From: Echinicola arenosa
GTDB lineage: Bacteria > Bacteroidota > Bacteroidia > Cytophagales > Cyclobacteriaceae
Direction: 5' to 3'
Assembly (NCBI RefSeq): GCF_014841125.1
Contig: NZ_JACYTQ010000006.1
Location: 1-64,000 of the forward strand
Length of the DNA: 64,000 nucleotides
Shown: in pieces, positions 53,362 through 62,587 of the stretch
Position numbering within the stretch: position 1 is the first letter of the stretch
How the letters are laid out: each line of letters starts with the position of its first letter
Translations under genes and position numbers: made by a program
The notes under the pieces: generated by a model
Database searches by the model: none
Told to the model about the DNA's origin: nothing
Seen by the model: only the letters and a program-made list of their open reading frames with translations

Positions 53362-54435
53362 CTACAGAAAATCAATATCCACATTGAATGGATATTTCAT
53401 CAAGTAGTATAAGGCATCTTCCACCTTAAAACCTTCAAAAAGGACTTTGTAGAGATTTTCAGTGATTGGGGCGCGCATGCCTGTTCCCTCTAGGAAAGTT
53501 TTCATGAGTTTAACCGTATTGATGCCTTCAGCGACTTCTTCCATACTGTCATTGATTTGCTCTAAGGTTTCACCTTGGGCCAGACGGTAGCCAACAGTAT
53601 AGTTTCTGGAAAGCGTAGAGCTGCAAGTGGCCACTAGGTCTCCAATGCCTGCTAAGCCGATAAAGGATTGAGTTTGTCCACCAAGTGCATTTCCTAAGTG
53701 AATCAGTTCAACCATGCCTCGAGAAATAAGGAGTCCGCGTGCATTTTCTCCCAAACCTAATCCGGCCAATGCACCTGAAGCTATGGCAATGGTGTTTTTG
53801 AGTACGCCACTAAGTTCTACGCCTATGATATCTTGGTTTCCATATACTTGGAATTTGTCAGATCGCAGAAGCCTTTGACCTTCCACAATAACCTCATTGA
53901 ATCTACTAGCGACTACGGTAGCGGCTGGTTGTCCTTTTGAAAGTTCCTTGGCAAGATTTGGACCAGCCAAACAGCCAACCCTAACCACTACTGTTTCATT
54001 GAGGATTACCTCACTCATGGTGCATATATTCTCCCTTTTGATCTTGCTGACATCTTCTAGGCTTTTGTCACCGGGGAGATTGAGGGCAAGGCCTTTGGTG
54101 CCGTGGATCAGAATATGGTAAGGGTGGAGAAAAGGAGCGAATTTTTGCATGACCTCCCTAAAACCTGATGAAGAAATCACTGGGAACATGACTTCACAGG
54201 AGTCGCAAATTATTTCAGGATCAGTTGTAGCCGATATATTGTGGTGGAGGCTCCTTCCTTCCGCACTATGTTGAAAGTTGATTTCGTCAACGATTTCCTG
54301 CTTTCGGGCATAAACGATTACTTTACTTTTTTCGGCAAGAATATTGGCGATGGCTGTACCAAAACTGCCAATTCCAATCACCCCGACAGGTTTGTCAAAA
54401 TTATTTGAAGAGCTTTTCAAGGTCATATCCGTCAA
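53362..54435 (-). CDS. gpsA: NAD(P)H-dependent glycerol-3-phosphate dehydrogenase
   Basis: Cytoplasmic enzyme of 357 residues reducing dihydroxyacetone phosphate to sn-glycerol-3-phosphate for phospholipids. The Rossmann motif is GVIGIGSFGTAIANILAE; HGTKGLAL, GPNLAKELSKGQPAA and the catalytic-region Lys in SGVLKNTIAIASGALAGLG are family features. The start (54435 or 54426) lies inside the 3' end of the acyltransferase gene (35-bp overlap), coupling supply of glycerol-3-phosphate to its acylation. Confidence 0.93.
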   Translation of the reverse strand: MTDMTLKSSSNNFDKPVGVIGIGSFGTAIANILAEKSKVIVYARKQEIVDEINFQHSAEGRSLHHNISATTDPEIICDSCEVMFPVISSSGFREVMQKFAPFLHPYHILIHGTKGLALNLPGDKSLEDVSKIKRENICTMSEVILNETVVVRVGCLAGPNLAKELSKGQPAATVVASRFNEVIVEGQRLLRSDKFQVYGNQDIIGVELSGVLKNTIAIASGALAGLGLGENARGLLISRGMVELIHLGNALGGQTQSFIGLAGIGDLVATCSSTLSRNYTVGYRLAQGETLEQINDSMEEVAEGINTVKLMKTFLEGTGMRAPITENLYKVLFEGFKVEDALYYLMKYPFNVDIDFL

Positions 54436-56158
54436 GTCTGTTGTGGTAAAAATACAGGAGGCTCATGTCCTGCGTGGTGATTTTATTGTCAGAGTTTTTG
54501 ATAAGTGGTCTTTTGGCATGGTACATCCCCACATTGGCCAAGCCATGAGAAATGATTTCGTCTAGGCCTTGCTTTAAATGGGGAGCCACATGAACTAGTC
54601 CTTCACTACGGATTTCCATGATTCGGTTCAGTACCCTTTGGCATTCTGACCTGAAATCATTGTATTCCAAGATCAGTTCGTCATCTGGTAGTCTTAGCAG
54701 GTTGAAAAGGTCCATTTTACTGTTTTTCTTTTTGATCATCTGAAAAGCAGTAAAGGCAACAAGGTGACTGCTGAAAATCCTGTTGATTTTATGAAATTCC
54801 TCAACTATCCGTTCTCCTAGTTTGTGAGTATACACTTCTTCCCGCTGAGGATCTACCGTCACTTTTCCATCGGAAAGGAAATAGTCACGGCAATCAATGA
54901 CGCGGTTGTTTCTATCTAGGCTGTTTCCATCTTTGTCCACATAGTTCCCGAGGATATCCATGGCTTGTCCAATGGATACGGAAATATCAGATCCTTTGGT
55001 GAAAAACTTTACCAGGAACTTTGAGATTTTATAAGAAGTGGAAAATTCATCTGTTTCCTTATAGTACCTTTCTTGACCGGTTAAGCTCAAGTGTTCTTTG
55101 ATCAAACTGGGAGCTTCCAATACGAAGTGATAGTTGATCGTGACAGGAACAATGAATACTTTTCCACTGATATCGTTCAGCCCTTGCTCATAGTTGGCTC
55201 TTTGCGCTTCTATTGCGGTGCTGAGCAATCCTAGTTTTAGTTTGGATTCAATTTTGCCACTTCTAGATCGAGTTCCTCCTGGAAAGAAAAGGCTGTGACA
55301 TCCAAACTGGATAGCCTCACTGGAATAGGTTTTCAAGGTTTCCCTATACAGTAAATTCTTTTTTCTTCTGTCGACTTTATAAGCACCAAGGGCATTCATA
55401 AAGTAGGCAAAAATCTGGATGTTAAATAAGTTGAGTCCGGCACCATAAATAAATGGTGGCATGCCCAAAGTGCTGATGGTCCAACCAATCAAAATACTGT
55501 CCAGGTTGCTGAAATGGGTAGGGACCATGACTATCGTTCCTTTGGAAGCAAGATCCCTGATTTGATCCGTCTCACCAATGATCTGGATTTTGTCCTGAAG
55601 GGTGTATTGCTTACTGAAGATCGACCCGAAACCCTTTACTCTCCCAGCATTGAGCAGTCGGGAAAAGCCAAAAGTTACAATTTTTCTAGTGGCCTTGTAA
55701 TGACTGTGTTTGAAATTACTGGCGATTTCTTCAGCATAACGCGTGGTGATGCTGTCAAGGATTTTATGGTACCCCGCTTTTCTGTCTTCTTCTGTGCTAT
55801 GGGTTTCTGAGGAGAGTTGCACCAAGGTAGATTTAACACCAGACCAAAAATCCTCTTCATCATCTGGATCTACCAACCAAGGGTTTTGCTTTACTCTCAT
55901 TCTTTCCCGGTAAAGGGTGGTCTCGAGTTCTTCCTTGAGAAGATCTAAATTGTTTCCCGTGATGTTGATGATCCTATCGCTGCTATGGGAAGCTATGGTT
56001 TGGACAAATTCTTTTCTGTTTTTGGAAAGCTTCACCACCGGCCACTCATCTTTCCGGGGAAGAATGGGGTCGTATTTATGTTTGATATAATCGTCAGTCA
56101 AGGGGATTAGATTTGATGATTTGTCAAAGATAATGAAAAAATGAAGCTTTGATAACAA
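54401..56158 (-). CDS. PlsB-like glycerol-3-phosphate acyltransferase
   Basis: Membrane-associated acyltransferase of 585 residues, the first step of phospholipid synthesis. The HX4D motif is in PTHFSNLDSIL; further motifs are YGAGLNLFNIQIFAYFM, GAYKVDRRKKNLLY and FPGGTRSRSGKIESKLKLGL, then VPVTINYHFVLEAP. The arrangement fits the PlsB/DHAPAT group rather than short PlsC. It overlaps gpsA, which makes its substrate, and this supports glycerol-3-phosphate as acceptor. It is divergent from the LpxR-like gene. Confidence 0.85.
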   Translation of the reverse strand: MLSKLHFFIIFDKSSNLIPLTDDYIKHKYDPILPRKDEWPVVKLSKNRKEFVQTIASHSSDRIINITGNNLDLLKEELETTLYRERMRVKQNPWLVDPDDEEDFWSGVKSTLVQLSSETHSTEEDRKAGYHKILDSITTRYAEEIASNFKHSHYKATRKIVTFGFSRLLNAGRVKGFGSIFSKQYTLQDKIQIIGETDQIRDLASKGTIVMVPTHFSNLDSILIGWTISTLGMPPFIYGAGLNLFNIQIFAYFMNALGAYKVDRRKKNLLYRETLKTYSSEAIQFGCHSLFFPGGTRSRSGKIESKLKLGLLSTAIEAQRANYEQGLNDISGKVFIVPVTINYHFVLEAPSLIKEHLSLTGQERYYKETDEFSTSYKISKFLVKFFTKGSDISVSIGQAMDILGNYVDKDGNSLDRNNRVIDCRDYFLSDGKVTVDPQREEVYTHKLGERIVEEFHKINRIFSSHLVAFTAFQMIKKKNSKMDLFNLLRLPDDELILEYNDFRSECQRVLNRIMEIRSEGLVHVAPHLKQGLDEIISHGLANVGMYHAKRPLIKNSDNKITTQDMSLLYFYHNRLDGYDLEKLFK

Positions 56159-56269
56159 GCAGAAATAATATGCTCATTAAAACAAAACACTAAGAAATGC
56201 CCTCAAAAACTATATGAATAAAGATTTTTTGATAATTTACTTCATCTTTTCGACTTAGAAGCATTAAAA

Positions 56270-57190
56270 TTGAGTAAGCCCAATAAAATCTTATTTTCCT
56301 TATGTTTTTTGATGTTTGGAGTCATTTGTTGTCAGGCTCAAAGCGATGACGAGGCATTAAGAAAACATGAAATATTTTTGCAAGTGGATAATGATGCGTT
56401 GGCATTTACCCATTTTGATCGGTATTATACCCATGGCGTTTTTCTAGGGTATGTTCGGTATTTGACCCCCCGCAGCAGAATGAAATTTGATTTATCTCAG
56501 CAGATTTATACCCCACAGAGATATACCCAGAAAGATGTAAGAAAATATGACCGGCCTTATGCAGGAATACTCTTTTTGAATTCTTCATATCAGTACTTGA
56601 TTAAAAGAGGTTGGTTAAAAGGCAATCTCCTTCTTGGAAAGGTTGGTCCTGGCTCAAAAGCTGAGGATGTACAGGTTTGGTACCATCGTCTTTTTGGTTT
56701 CCCACAGCCTCAGGGATGGCGATATCAGATTGGAAGCGGTGCTTTGGTAAATGTTAGGACAGATGCTGCATATCAAGTGATTGATGCTGGGCATTTTGAT
56801 TTTTGGCTTTCTTCTAAGTTTGCTTTAGGGACTTTTGATCGAAGTATACGTTTATCTCCTTCTTTTAGACTGGGGAAGTTTAATCATTCAGGCCAAAGTT
56901 ATATCACTGGCTCACGAGTGGGACAAAGTGGGGGAACGGAAATCTATTTTCATGGAGGAATGGAATTTAAACGGGTCTTTTGGAATGCAACCATCCAAGG
57001 CGTTGGTGAAAGGGCTGACTGGGGCGTTATTAGGATGGTGCCAGAAAAGATGGTCAATGAATATTTTGGCGAATTGGTACTGGCTTATCCTAAGTTTGGC
57101 TTTTCGTACAGGTTTTTTTACCGAAGTAAGGAGACTGAGGCTGCAAAGGGGCAGCTTTTGGGTAGCTTGAATTTCTCTTACCTTTTTTAA
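56270..57190 (+). CDS. LpxR-like lipid A deacylase (DUF2219)
   Basis: Outer-membrane beta-barrel enzyme of 306 residues that removes the 3'-acyloxyacyl group of lipid A in Salmonella. The signal is ILFSLCFLMFGVICCQAQ. The conserved N-D pair is in LQVDNDALAFTHFDRYYTHG, with YDRPYAGILFLNSSYQYL and VGPGSKAEDVQVWYHRLFG carrying the expected His. TTG 56270 starts it. Barrel strands end LNFSYLF with terminal Phe. Its divergence from plsB-like/gpsA puts lipid genes together. Confidence 0.85.
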   Translation: MSKPNKILFSLCFLMFGVICCQAQSDDEALRKHEIFLQVDNDALAFTHFDRYYTHGVFLGYVRYLTPRSRMKFDLSQQIYTPQRYTQKDVRKYDRPYAGILFLNSSYQYLIKRGWLKGNLLLGKVGPGSKAEDVQVWYHRLFGFPQPQGWRYQIGSGALVNVRTDAAYQVIDAGHFDFWLSSKFALGTFDRSIRLSPSFRLGKFNHSGQSYITGSRVGQSGGTEIYFHGGMEFKRVFWNATIQGVGERADWGVIRMVPEKMVNEYFGELVLAYPKFGFSYRFFYRSKETEAAKGQLLGSLNFSYLF

Positions 57191-57295
57191 TCAATGGGCT
57201 AAAAGGCCTTGAATGATGACATTGCTTTGGAATAATCATCCCCTCTATTTTGTCAATGGTTTATTAGATTGTATTATTGCATCACCAAAAAAGCG

Positions 57296-58270
57296 ATGAA
57301 GCCAGACCTCAAACAAATACAAGCCCCTATTGCTGTCGAGATGACCGACTTCGAAAAGAAGTTTCGATCTTTTATGAAAAGCAAGGTCAAGCTCCTGGAC
57401 CACATTACCAGTTATATCGTAAAAAGAAAAGGAAAGCAGATGCGTCCTATGTTTGTTTTCTTAACAGCTGGTGTGACAGGCGGCATCACTGAGTCCACTT
57501 ACAGGGGAGCTGCTTTAATTGAGTTATTACATACAGCGACCTTGGTACATGATGATGTGGTGGATGATGCCAATTACCGTCGAGGTTTCTTTTCTGTTAA
57601 TGCCCTTTGGAAAAATAAGATTGCAGTTTTGGTGGGCGATTACCTGCTTTCAAGAGGGTTGCTATTAAGTGTGGATAATGGAGATTTCGACTTATTGAAA
57701 ATCGTTTCCAATGCGGTTCGGGAAATGAGTGAGGGAGAATTGCTCCAAATTGCCAAAGCCCGTAATCTGGATATTACTGAGGATATATATTATACCATCA
57801 TTCGTCAGAAGACGGCCAGTTTAATTGCTTCTTGCTGTGCTGTTGGAGCCCTTACCGCTGGAGGGGATGAGTTGGTAGTAGAGAAAATGCGTGATTTTGG
57901 AGAGAAGGTAGGGATGGCATTTCAGATTAAGGATGACCTTTTTGACTATGGAGAGGATGAAGTAGGCAAGCCTGTAGGAATAGATATCAAAGAGAAAAAG
58001 ATGACCTTGCCGCTCATTTATGCTTTGAATCATGCCAGTTGGACTGAGAAAAAGAAAATCATTTATCTCATCCGAAATAAAAACGAAAATAAAAAGGCTG
58101 TCAATCAAGTTATCGAATTTGTGAAGGCTTCTGGTGGCTTGGATTACGCCGAAGAAATTATGAATAAATTCTTTCAGGAAGCGCTTGATATACTGTCTGG
58201 TTTACCAGATTCAGAGTACAAAACATCTTTGGAAAATTTGGTGAAATATACAATTCTGAGGAAAAAGTAG
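57296..58270 (+). CDS. polyprenyl diphosphate synthase
   Basis: Trans-isoprenyl diphosphate synthase of 324 residues, probably making the menaquinone side chain or a related long-chain prenyl diphosphate. First Asp-rich motif DDVVDD in LLHTATLVHDDVVDDANYRR; second DDLFDY in QIKDDLFDYGEDEVGKP; also GKQMRPMFVFLTAG. ATG 57296 is chosen over an earlier frame start. Chain length cannot be decided from this view. Confidence 0.9.
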   Translation: MKPDLKQIQAPIAVEMTDFEKKFRSFMKSKVKLLDHITSYIVKRKGKQMRPMFVFLTAGVTGGITESTYRGAALIELLHTATLVHDDVVDDANYRRGFFSVNALWKNKIAVLVGDYLLSRGLLLSVDNGDFDLLKIVSNAVREMSEGELLQIAKARNLDITEDIYYTIIRQKTASLIASCCAVGALTAGGDELVVEKMRDFGEKVGMAFQIKDDLFDYGEDEVGKPVGIDIKEKKMTLPLIYALNHASWTEKKKIIYLIRNKNENKKAVNQVIEFVKASGGLDYAEEIMNKFFQEALDILSGLPDSEYKTSLENLVKYTILRKK

Positions 58271-58632
58271 GTAGTTTATTTGTGTAGTATCAGCTAATTT
58301 TTGTGTATAAAACAAAATAGTTTTTTGGATTTTTTATCAAAAATTACATCTTTTCGCAATCCAGTTGCGAATTTTTTTTCAAGAAAATCATAAAAAAATC
58401 AAATCTTGGGAATGCATGGGAATTTCCCCCACTGGGAAGTTTTAACAGGGCTGTTTTACTTTAAAAATAGCCTTTTTTAGCTGAAAATTGGCTTTATTTG
58501 TCCTCTAAAGCTTTTTTAGTGCTTTATCTGAAATGAACTTTTTGGCCCGTAAGTAAGTGGGAACCAGTGTGTAGCTAGGATATTTTTTATTAAAATATTG
58601 GGAAAAATCAAAGTTTTGGATACTTTTATAAA
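58271..58632. other. AT-rich gene-free stretch before the dcw cluster
   Basis: No gene is seen. It contains isolated GTGGG at 58557-58561 and a CACTGGGAAG at about 58430, possibly weak MraZ half-sites. The stretch is AT-rich and probably regulatory. Confidence 0.4.
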
Positions 58633-58660
58633 GTAGTGGGAAAAAGTGGGGAAAGGTGGT
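58633..58660 (+). promoter_or_regulatory. MraZ operator (three repeats at 10-bp spacing)
   Basis: GTGGG at 58636-58640, GTGGG at 58646-58650 and GTGGT at 58656-58660 stand at exactly 10-bp intervals. MraZ is known to bind direct GTGGG-type repeats of this spacing upstream of its own operon, so autoregulation of the dcw cluster is likely. Confidence 0.75.
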
Positions 58661-58681
58661 GGATTGTGTGGATGCTTTTAT

Positions 58682-58689
58682 TACTTTTG
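58682..58689 (+). promoter_or_regulatory. -7 box of the mraZ operon
   Basis: TACTTTTG matches TAnnTTTG and lies 28 bp upstream of the mraZ ATG, just after the MraZ operator. A TTG at 58664-58666 gives a 15-bp spacer, a little short. Binding of MraZ at 58636-58660 would cover the -33 region. Confidence 0.55.
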
Positions 58690-58717
58690 TATTTGAACGG
58701 GACTCGTTAAGAAAAAC

Positions 58718-59170
58718 ATGGGCAATTTCTCTAGTGAATATTACTGCAAGCTTGACGCCAAAGGACGTCTGGTTTTGCCTGCCAAGCTAAAGGCGGCATT
58801 ACCGGAAACCTATGGGAATGAGTTGGTAATGCGGAGAGGTTTTGATCCCTGCTTGGTGCTTTATCCCATGAGCGAGTATCGGAAATTGGACGCGAAAGTA
58901 TCGGCATTGGATGATTTTGATCCAAAACAGCGGAATTTTAAAAGAAGCTTTTATCGTGGAAATACTGAAGTGGAGTTGGATACTACTGGGAGGTTCTCGA
59001 TTCCAAAGCCGTTATTGCATTTTGCTGAGATTACCAAGGAAGTAGTGGTAGTGGGTATGGGTAAGACCATCGAGATTTGGAATCCTCAGAAGTATGATGA
59101 CTTCTTGATTGGGGATTCTGAAGTTTTTGCTGAACAGGCCAGAGAATATTTATCTGATTCCAAGAAATGA
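58718..59170 (+). CDS. mraZ: MraZ, transcriptional regulator of division cluster
   Basis: DNA-binding protein of 150 residues with two AbrB/MazE-like domains: SSEYYCKLDAKGRLVLPAKL and FYRGNTEVELDTTGRFSIP, each with the conserved KGR/TGR turn. MraZ forms rings that bind GTGGG repeats and controls the mra/dcw operon. The 3' end overlaps rsmH by 4 bp. Confidence 0.95.
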   Translation: MGNFSSEYYCKLDAKGRLVLPAKLKAALPETYGNELVMRRGFDPCLVLYPMSEYRKLDAKVSALDDFDPKQRNFKRSFYRGNTEVELDTTGRFSIPKPLLHFAEITKEVVVVGMGKTIEIWNPQKYDDFLIGDSEVFAEQAREYLSDSKK

Positions 59171-60075
59171 GTGCTGCTGAATACCATATCCCCGTAATGC
59201 TGTCCCAATGCATTGACGGGCTGGCTATACGTCCAGATGGCGTATATGTGGATTTAACGTTTGGGGGAGGTGGTCACTCCAAGGAAATTCTGAAGCATTT
59301 GGGGCCGGAAGGTCACTTATATGGATTTGATCAGGATGAGGATGCTGCGGCCAATGCGCTGGAACATCCAAATTTCACCTTTGTTCAAGCTAACTTCAGG
59401 GATCTTAAAAGGTACCTTAGGCTGTATGGGGTCAATAAAGTACATGGGATATTAGCAGATCTAGGAATTTCTTCCCATCAGATAGATGAGCCTACAAGAG
59501 GTTTTTCTACCCGTTTTGATGGTGATTTGGATATGCGGATGAATCAGTTGGCTGGCCTGTCTGCCAAGAAAGTTCTCAATACTTATGAGGAAAGTGCGCT
59601 GCATAAAATTTTTGGCATCTATGGAGAGGTCAAAAATGCCAAAACCTTAGCGCAGGCGGTGGTCTCTGATCGGGCCGTTAGAGAGTTTGAAACAATAGAG
59701 CAGTTTAAGCAACTGCTTCAAAAGATGGCTCCCCGAGGAAGGGAGTTTAAATATTTTGCTCAGGTTTTTCAGGCCCTAAGGATCGAAGTGAATGATGAAA
59801 TGGGGGCCTTGGAAGAAATGTTGCACCAAACTGTAGAGGTTTTGAAACCTGGTGGCAGGTTGGTGGTAATGAGTTACCATTCCCTTGAAGACAGGATGGT
59901 GAAAAACTTTATCAATAAAGGCAAGCTTCAGGGAGAAGTTGAAAAGGATTTCTATGGTAACCTAATACGTCCTTTGGAGCCAGTCAGTCGTAAGGCTATC
60001 CAGGCAAACCCAGAAGAAGTTGCTTTAAATAATAGGGCCAGAAGTGCCAAGTTAAGAATCGCTAAAAAAGTATAA
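59167..60075 (+). CDS. rsmH: 16S rRNA (cytosine(1402)-N4)-methyltransferase
   Basis: SAM-dependent methyltransferase of 302 residues modifying C1402 of 16S rRNA. Motifs: HIPVMLSQCIDGL, YVDLTFGGGGHSKEIL (SAM loop), GILADLGISSHQIDEPTRGFS, FQALRIEVNDEMGALEEML and GRLVVMSYHSLEDRMVKNF. It overlaps mraZ by 4 bp and precedes ftsL by 2 bp, the standard order. Confidence 0.97.
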   Translation: MSAAEYHIPVMLSQCIDGLAIRPDGVYVDLTFGGGGHSKEILKHLGPEGHLYGFDQDEDAAANALEHPNFTFVQANFRDLKRYLRLYGVNKVHGILADLGISSHQIDEPTRGFSTRFDGDLDMRMNQLAGLSAKKVLNTYEESALHKIFGIYGEVKNAKTLAQAVVSDRAVREFETIEQFKQLLQKMAPRGREFKYFAQVFQALRIEVNDEMGALEEMLHQTVEVLKPGGRLVVMSYHSLEDRMVKNFINKGKLQGEVEKDFYGNLIRPLEPVSRKAIQANPEEVALNNRARSAKLRIAKKV

Positions 60076-60077
60076 TC

Positions 60078-60476
60078 ATGGAAGGAAATACTTTTAAGAA
60101 AAAAATAAAAAGAGGAAGCAATGAAAGCCGGAATTCAGGTAATGCTGGCAATGGAAAAAATCTCTTTTCGTTTATCGACCAAAAACTGAAAATTAGTGAT
60201 TGGTTGGGAGAGGGAATCCCTGTTAGATTGGTGCCTCCATTCTTTTATGCTGCTTTTTTGGCCTTGGTGTATATCTGGAGCAATCACAAAGCTGAGAGTA
60301 CTATTAGGGAAATAGAGAAGCTTCAGCAGGAGGTGGAAGATCTCAGGGCTGATGTCACTACTCTGGAAGCTGAATATATGTTCAGCAGCAAACAATCCGA
60401 AGTGGCAAAGAAAATAAAGGTGTTAAACATTTACGAAATAGAAGAACCTCCGATAAAGATTATTAGAGATAAATGA
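60078..60476 (+). CDS. ftsL: FtsL-like cell division protein
   Basis: Bitopic protein of 132 residues. A basic N-terminus (FKKKIKRGSNESRN) precedes one membrane helix (PPFFYAAFLALVYIWS, about 52-70) and a periplasmic coiled coil (IREIEKLQQEVEDLRADVTT). The position between rsmH and ftsI and the topology identify it as FtsL, which links FtsQ/B to FtsW/I. Sequence conservation is low, as usual. Its stop overlaps ftsI (ATGA). Confidence 0.85.
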   Translation: MEGNTFKKKIKRGSNESRNSGNAGNGKNLFSFIDQKLKISDWLGEGIPVRLVPPFFYAAFLALVYIWSNHKAESTIREIEKLQQEVEDLRADVTTLEAEYMFSSKQSEVAKKIKVLNIYEIEEPPIKIIRDK

Positions 60477-62587
60477 ACATTAAGAAATCCATATTACTGA
60501 GGGTAAGGCTGGCCTTTTTGGTCATGGTGATTTTTGCGGGGGCTATCTTGTACAGGATAGCCCATGTTCAGTTTGTGGATGGGGATAAATGGAGGCAGAA
60601 AGCGCAGGATATTAACCTCCAATACAGGAAAGTCAGTGCTACCCGGGGTAACATTTACAGCAGCGACGGAAGCTTATTGGCTACGAGTCTGCCCTTTTAC
60701 AGGGTGGTTCTTGATCCAGGTATAGCGGATGAAGAATTGTACCGGTCTGGTATTGACTCGTTGGCCAGGAATCTTTCTGCTTTTTACAAAGACAAGTCTG
60801 CGGCTTCCTACAAAAGAATTATTAATGATGCCCGGATAGATGGCAGAAGGTATTTGGTGCTTAATAGAAAACAAATTGGCTATCAAGAAAAACAAATGAT
60901 GTCATCCTGGCCCATTTTCCGTAATGGTAGAATGGGTGGTGGAGTCATTTTCGAAAAGGTAGAAAAAAGATATAGGCCTTTTAAAAATCTAGCAGGAAGG
61001 ACCGTTGGGTTTTTGAATGAAGACAGGTATGGGGCTGGAATTGAGTACAGTTTCAATGGTTATCTGGAAGGAAAGAACGGAGAGGCATTGTTCCAGAAAA
61101 TTGCAGGAGGAACGTGGAAGCCTGTTCATGATGCAGAGGATATCCGACCTGAGGATGGGTATGATATTGTGACCACTATTGATATCAATATTCAGGATGT
61201 GGCGGAGTCAGCACTTTTGAGACAATTAATGAACAAGGATGCTGAGTATGGTTGTGTGGTGGTGATGGAAGTAGAGACTGGGCATATCAAGGCAATAGCC
61301 AATTTGGAGAAAAAGGACAATGGTTCAGGATATGGTGAGTATTATAACTATGCGGTAGGTGAACAAGGGTTGACAGAACCAGGGTCAACTTTTAAGTTGC
61401 TTTCCATGCTGGCCTTGTTGGAAGAAGGAAAAGTGAACCTGAAAGATACTGTGGATACGGGTGATGGTGTATACAAATTCTATAACCAGACCATGAGGGA
61501 TGCCAAATATGGTGGCTATGGAAAATTGACCATTCGACAGGCTTTTGAAAAATCTTCCAATGTGGCTATTTCACGATTGGTAGACGAGCATTTTGGGGTC
61601 GATCCAGCGAAGTACCTGAGCTATGTGGAAGAAGTGGGGTTGGATAAGCCTCTAGGCTTTCAGATCAAAGGGGAAGGAATTCCCTATTTCAAGGATCCCA
61701 AAGACAAGAAAAATTGGTATGGAACCACTTTGCCTTGGATGTCTATCGGCTATGAGTTAAAGGTGGCCCCTATCCAAACTTTGACTTTATATAATGCTGT
61801 AGCCAATGGTGGTAAGGTGGTAAAGCCAATGATCGTGCAGCGCATACAGAAAGGTAATCATGTGGAAGAAGAATATGATACTGAAATATTGAGAAGGAGT
61901 ATTGCGTCAGAATCAACGATCAAACAGCTACAATCTTTACTGGAGGGTGTAGTGGAAAACGGAACGGCAAAAAATATAAGTAATAGCGAATACAAAATCG
62001 CGGGAAAAACTGGCACGGCTCAAAAGTTGGTGAATGGCAGGTATACCAAGAAGTATTATACGTCCTTTGCGGGATATTTTCCTGCTGATGAACCCAAGTA
62101 TAGTATGATTATCGTGATCGATAGTCCCAAAGGGTTCAATGCATATGGAGGTGATGTGTCAGCGCCGGTTTTCAAAGAAATAGCGGATAAGATATATGCT
62201 CAGGATTTGAAACTGAATAGAGATGAAGCCAAGCCAGTACCTCCTGCTCCGCAGTTGTCACAAGTCGTGTTTCCTTACATTCAGGCCGGTATGGCAGACG
62301 AACTTCAAATGATCTGTAACAAGTTCGGCATATCGAATCACTATGATGGAGCAGAACGTTGGGTAAAGTCCGCGGTGGTAAACAGGTCCATTAATTGGAG
62401 ACCAAACAAAGTAGATTCTCCTTTGGTGCCAGATGTGTCTGGAATGACTTTAAGGGATGCGCTATATGTCTTGGAAAATAAAGGGTTACGAGTGAGTTAT
62501 TCCGGTGAAGGAAGGGTGAAAAGACAGTCCATCCAGGCCGGATCAAATGTGCCAAAAGGAGGTACCATAAGAATTGAATTAAGTTGA
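60473..62587 (+). CDS. ftsI: penicillin-binding protein FtsI with PASTA domain
   Basis: Septal peptidoglycan transpeptidase of 704 residues. One N-terminal membrane helix (LAFLVMVIFAGAILYRIA) is followed by a dimerisation domain starting ATRGNIYSSDGSLLATS. Transpeptidase motifs are SxxK at S-T-F-K (about 305) in TEPGSTFKLLS, SxN at S-S-N (about 361), and KTG in AGKTGTAQKL (about 511). A C-terminal PASTA domain (about 651-704) follows, VPDVSGMTLRDALYVLENKG. Its stop overlaps the murE ATG (TGATG). Confidence 0.95.
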   Translation: MNIKKSILLRVRLAFLVMVIFAGAILYRIAHVQFVDGDKWRQKAQDINLQYRKVSATRGNIYSSDGSLLATSLPFYRVVLDPGIADEELYRSGIDSLARNLSAFYKDKSAASYKRIINDARIDGRRYLVLNRKQIGYQEKQMMSSWPIFRNGRMGGGVIFEKVEKRYRPFKNLAGRTVGFLNEDRYGAGIEYSFNGYLEGKNGEALFQKIAGGTWKPVHDAEDIRPEDGYDIVTTIDINIQDVAESALLRQLMNKDAEYGCVVVMEVETGHIKAIANLEKKDNGSGYGEYYNYAVGEQGLTEPGSTFKLLSMLALLEEGKVNLKDTVDTGDGVYKFYNQTMRDAKYGGYGKLTIRQAFEKSSNVAISRLVDEHFGVDPAKYLSYVEEVGLDKPLGFQIKGEGIPYFKDPKDKKNWYGTTLPWMSIGYELKVAPIQTLTLYNAVANGGKVVKPMIVQRIQKGNHVEEEYDTEILRRSIASESTIKQLQSLLEGVVENGTAKNISNSEYKIAGKTGTAQKLVNGRYTKKYYTSFAGYFPADEPKYSMIIVIDSPKGFNAYGGDVSAPVFKEIADKIYAQDLKLNRDEAKPVPPAPQLSQVVFPYIQAGMADELQMICNKFGISNHYDGAERWVKSAVVNRSINWRPNKVDSPLVPDVSGMTLRDALYVLENKGLRVSYSGEGRVKRQSIQAGSNVPKGGTIRIELS

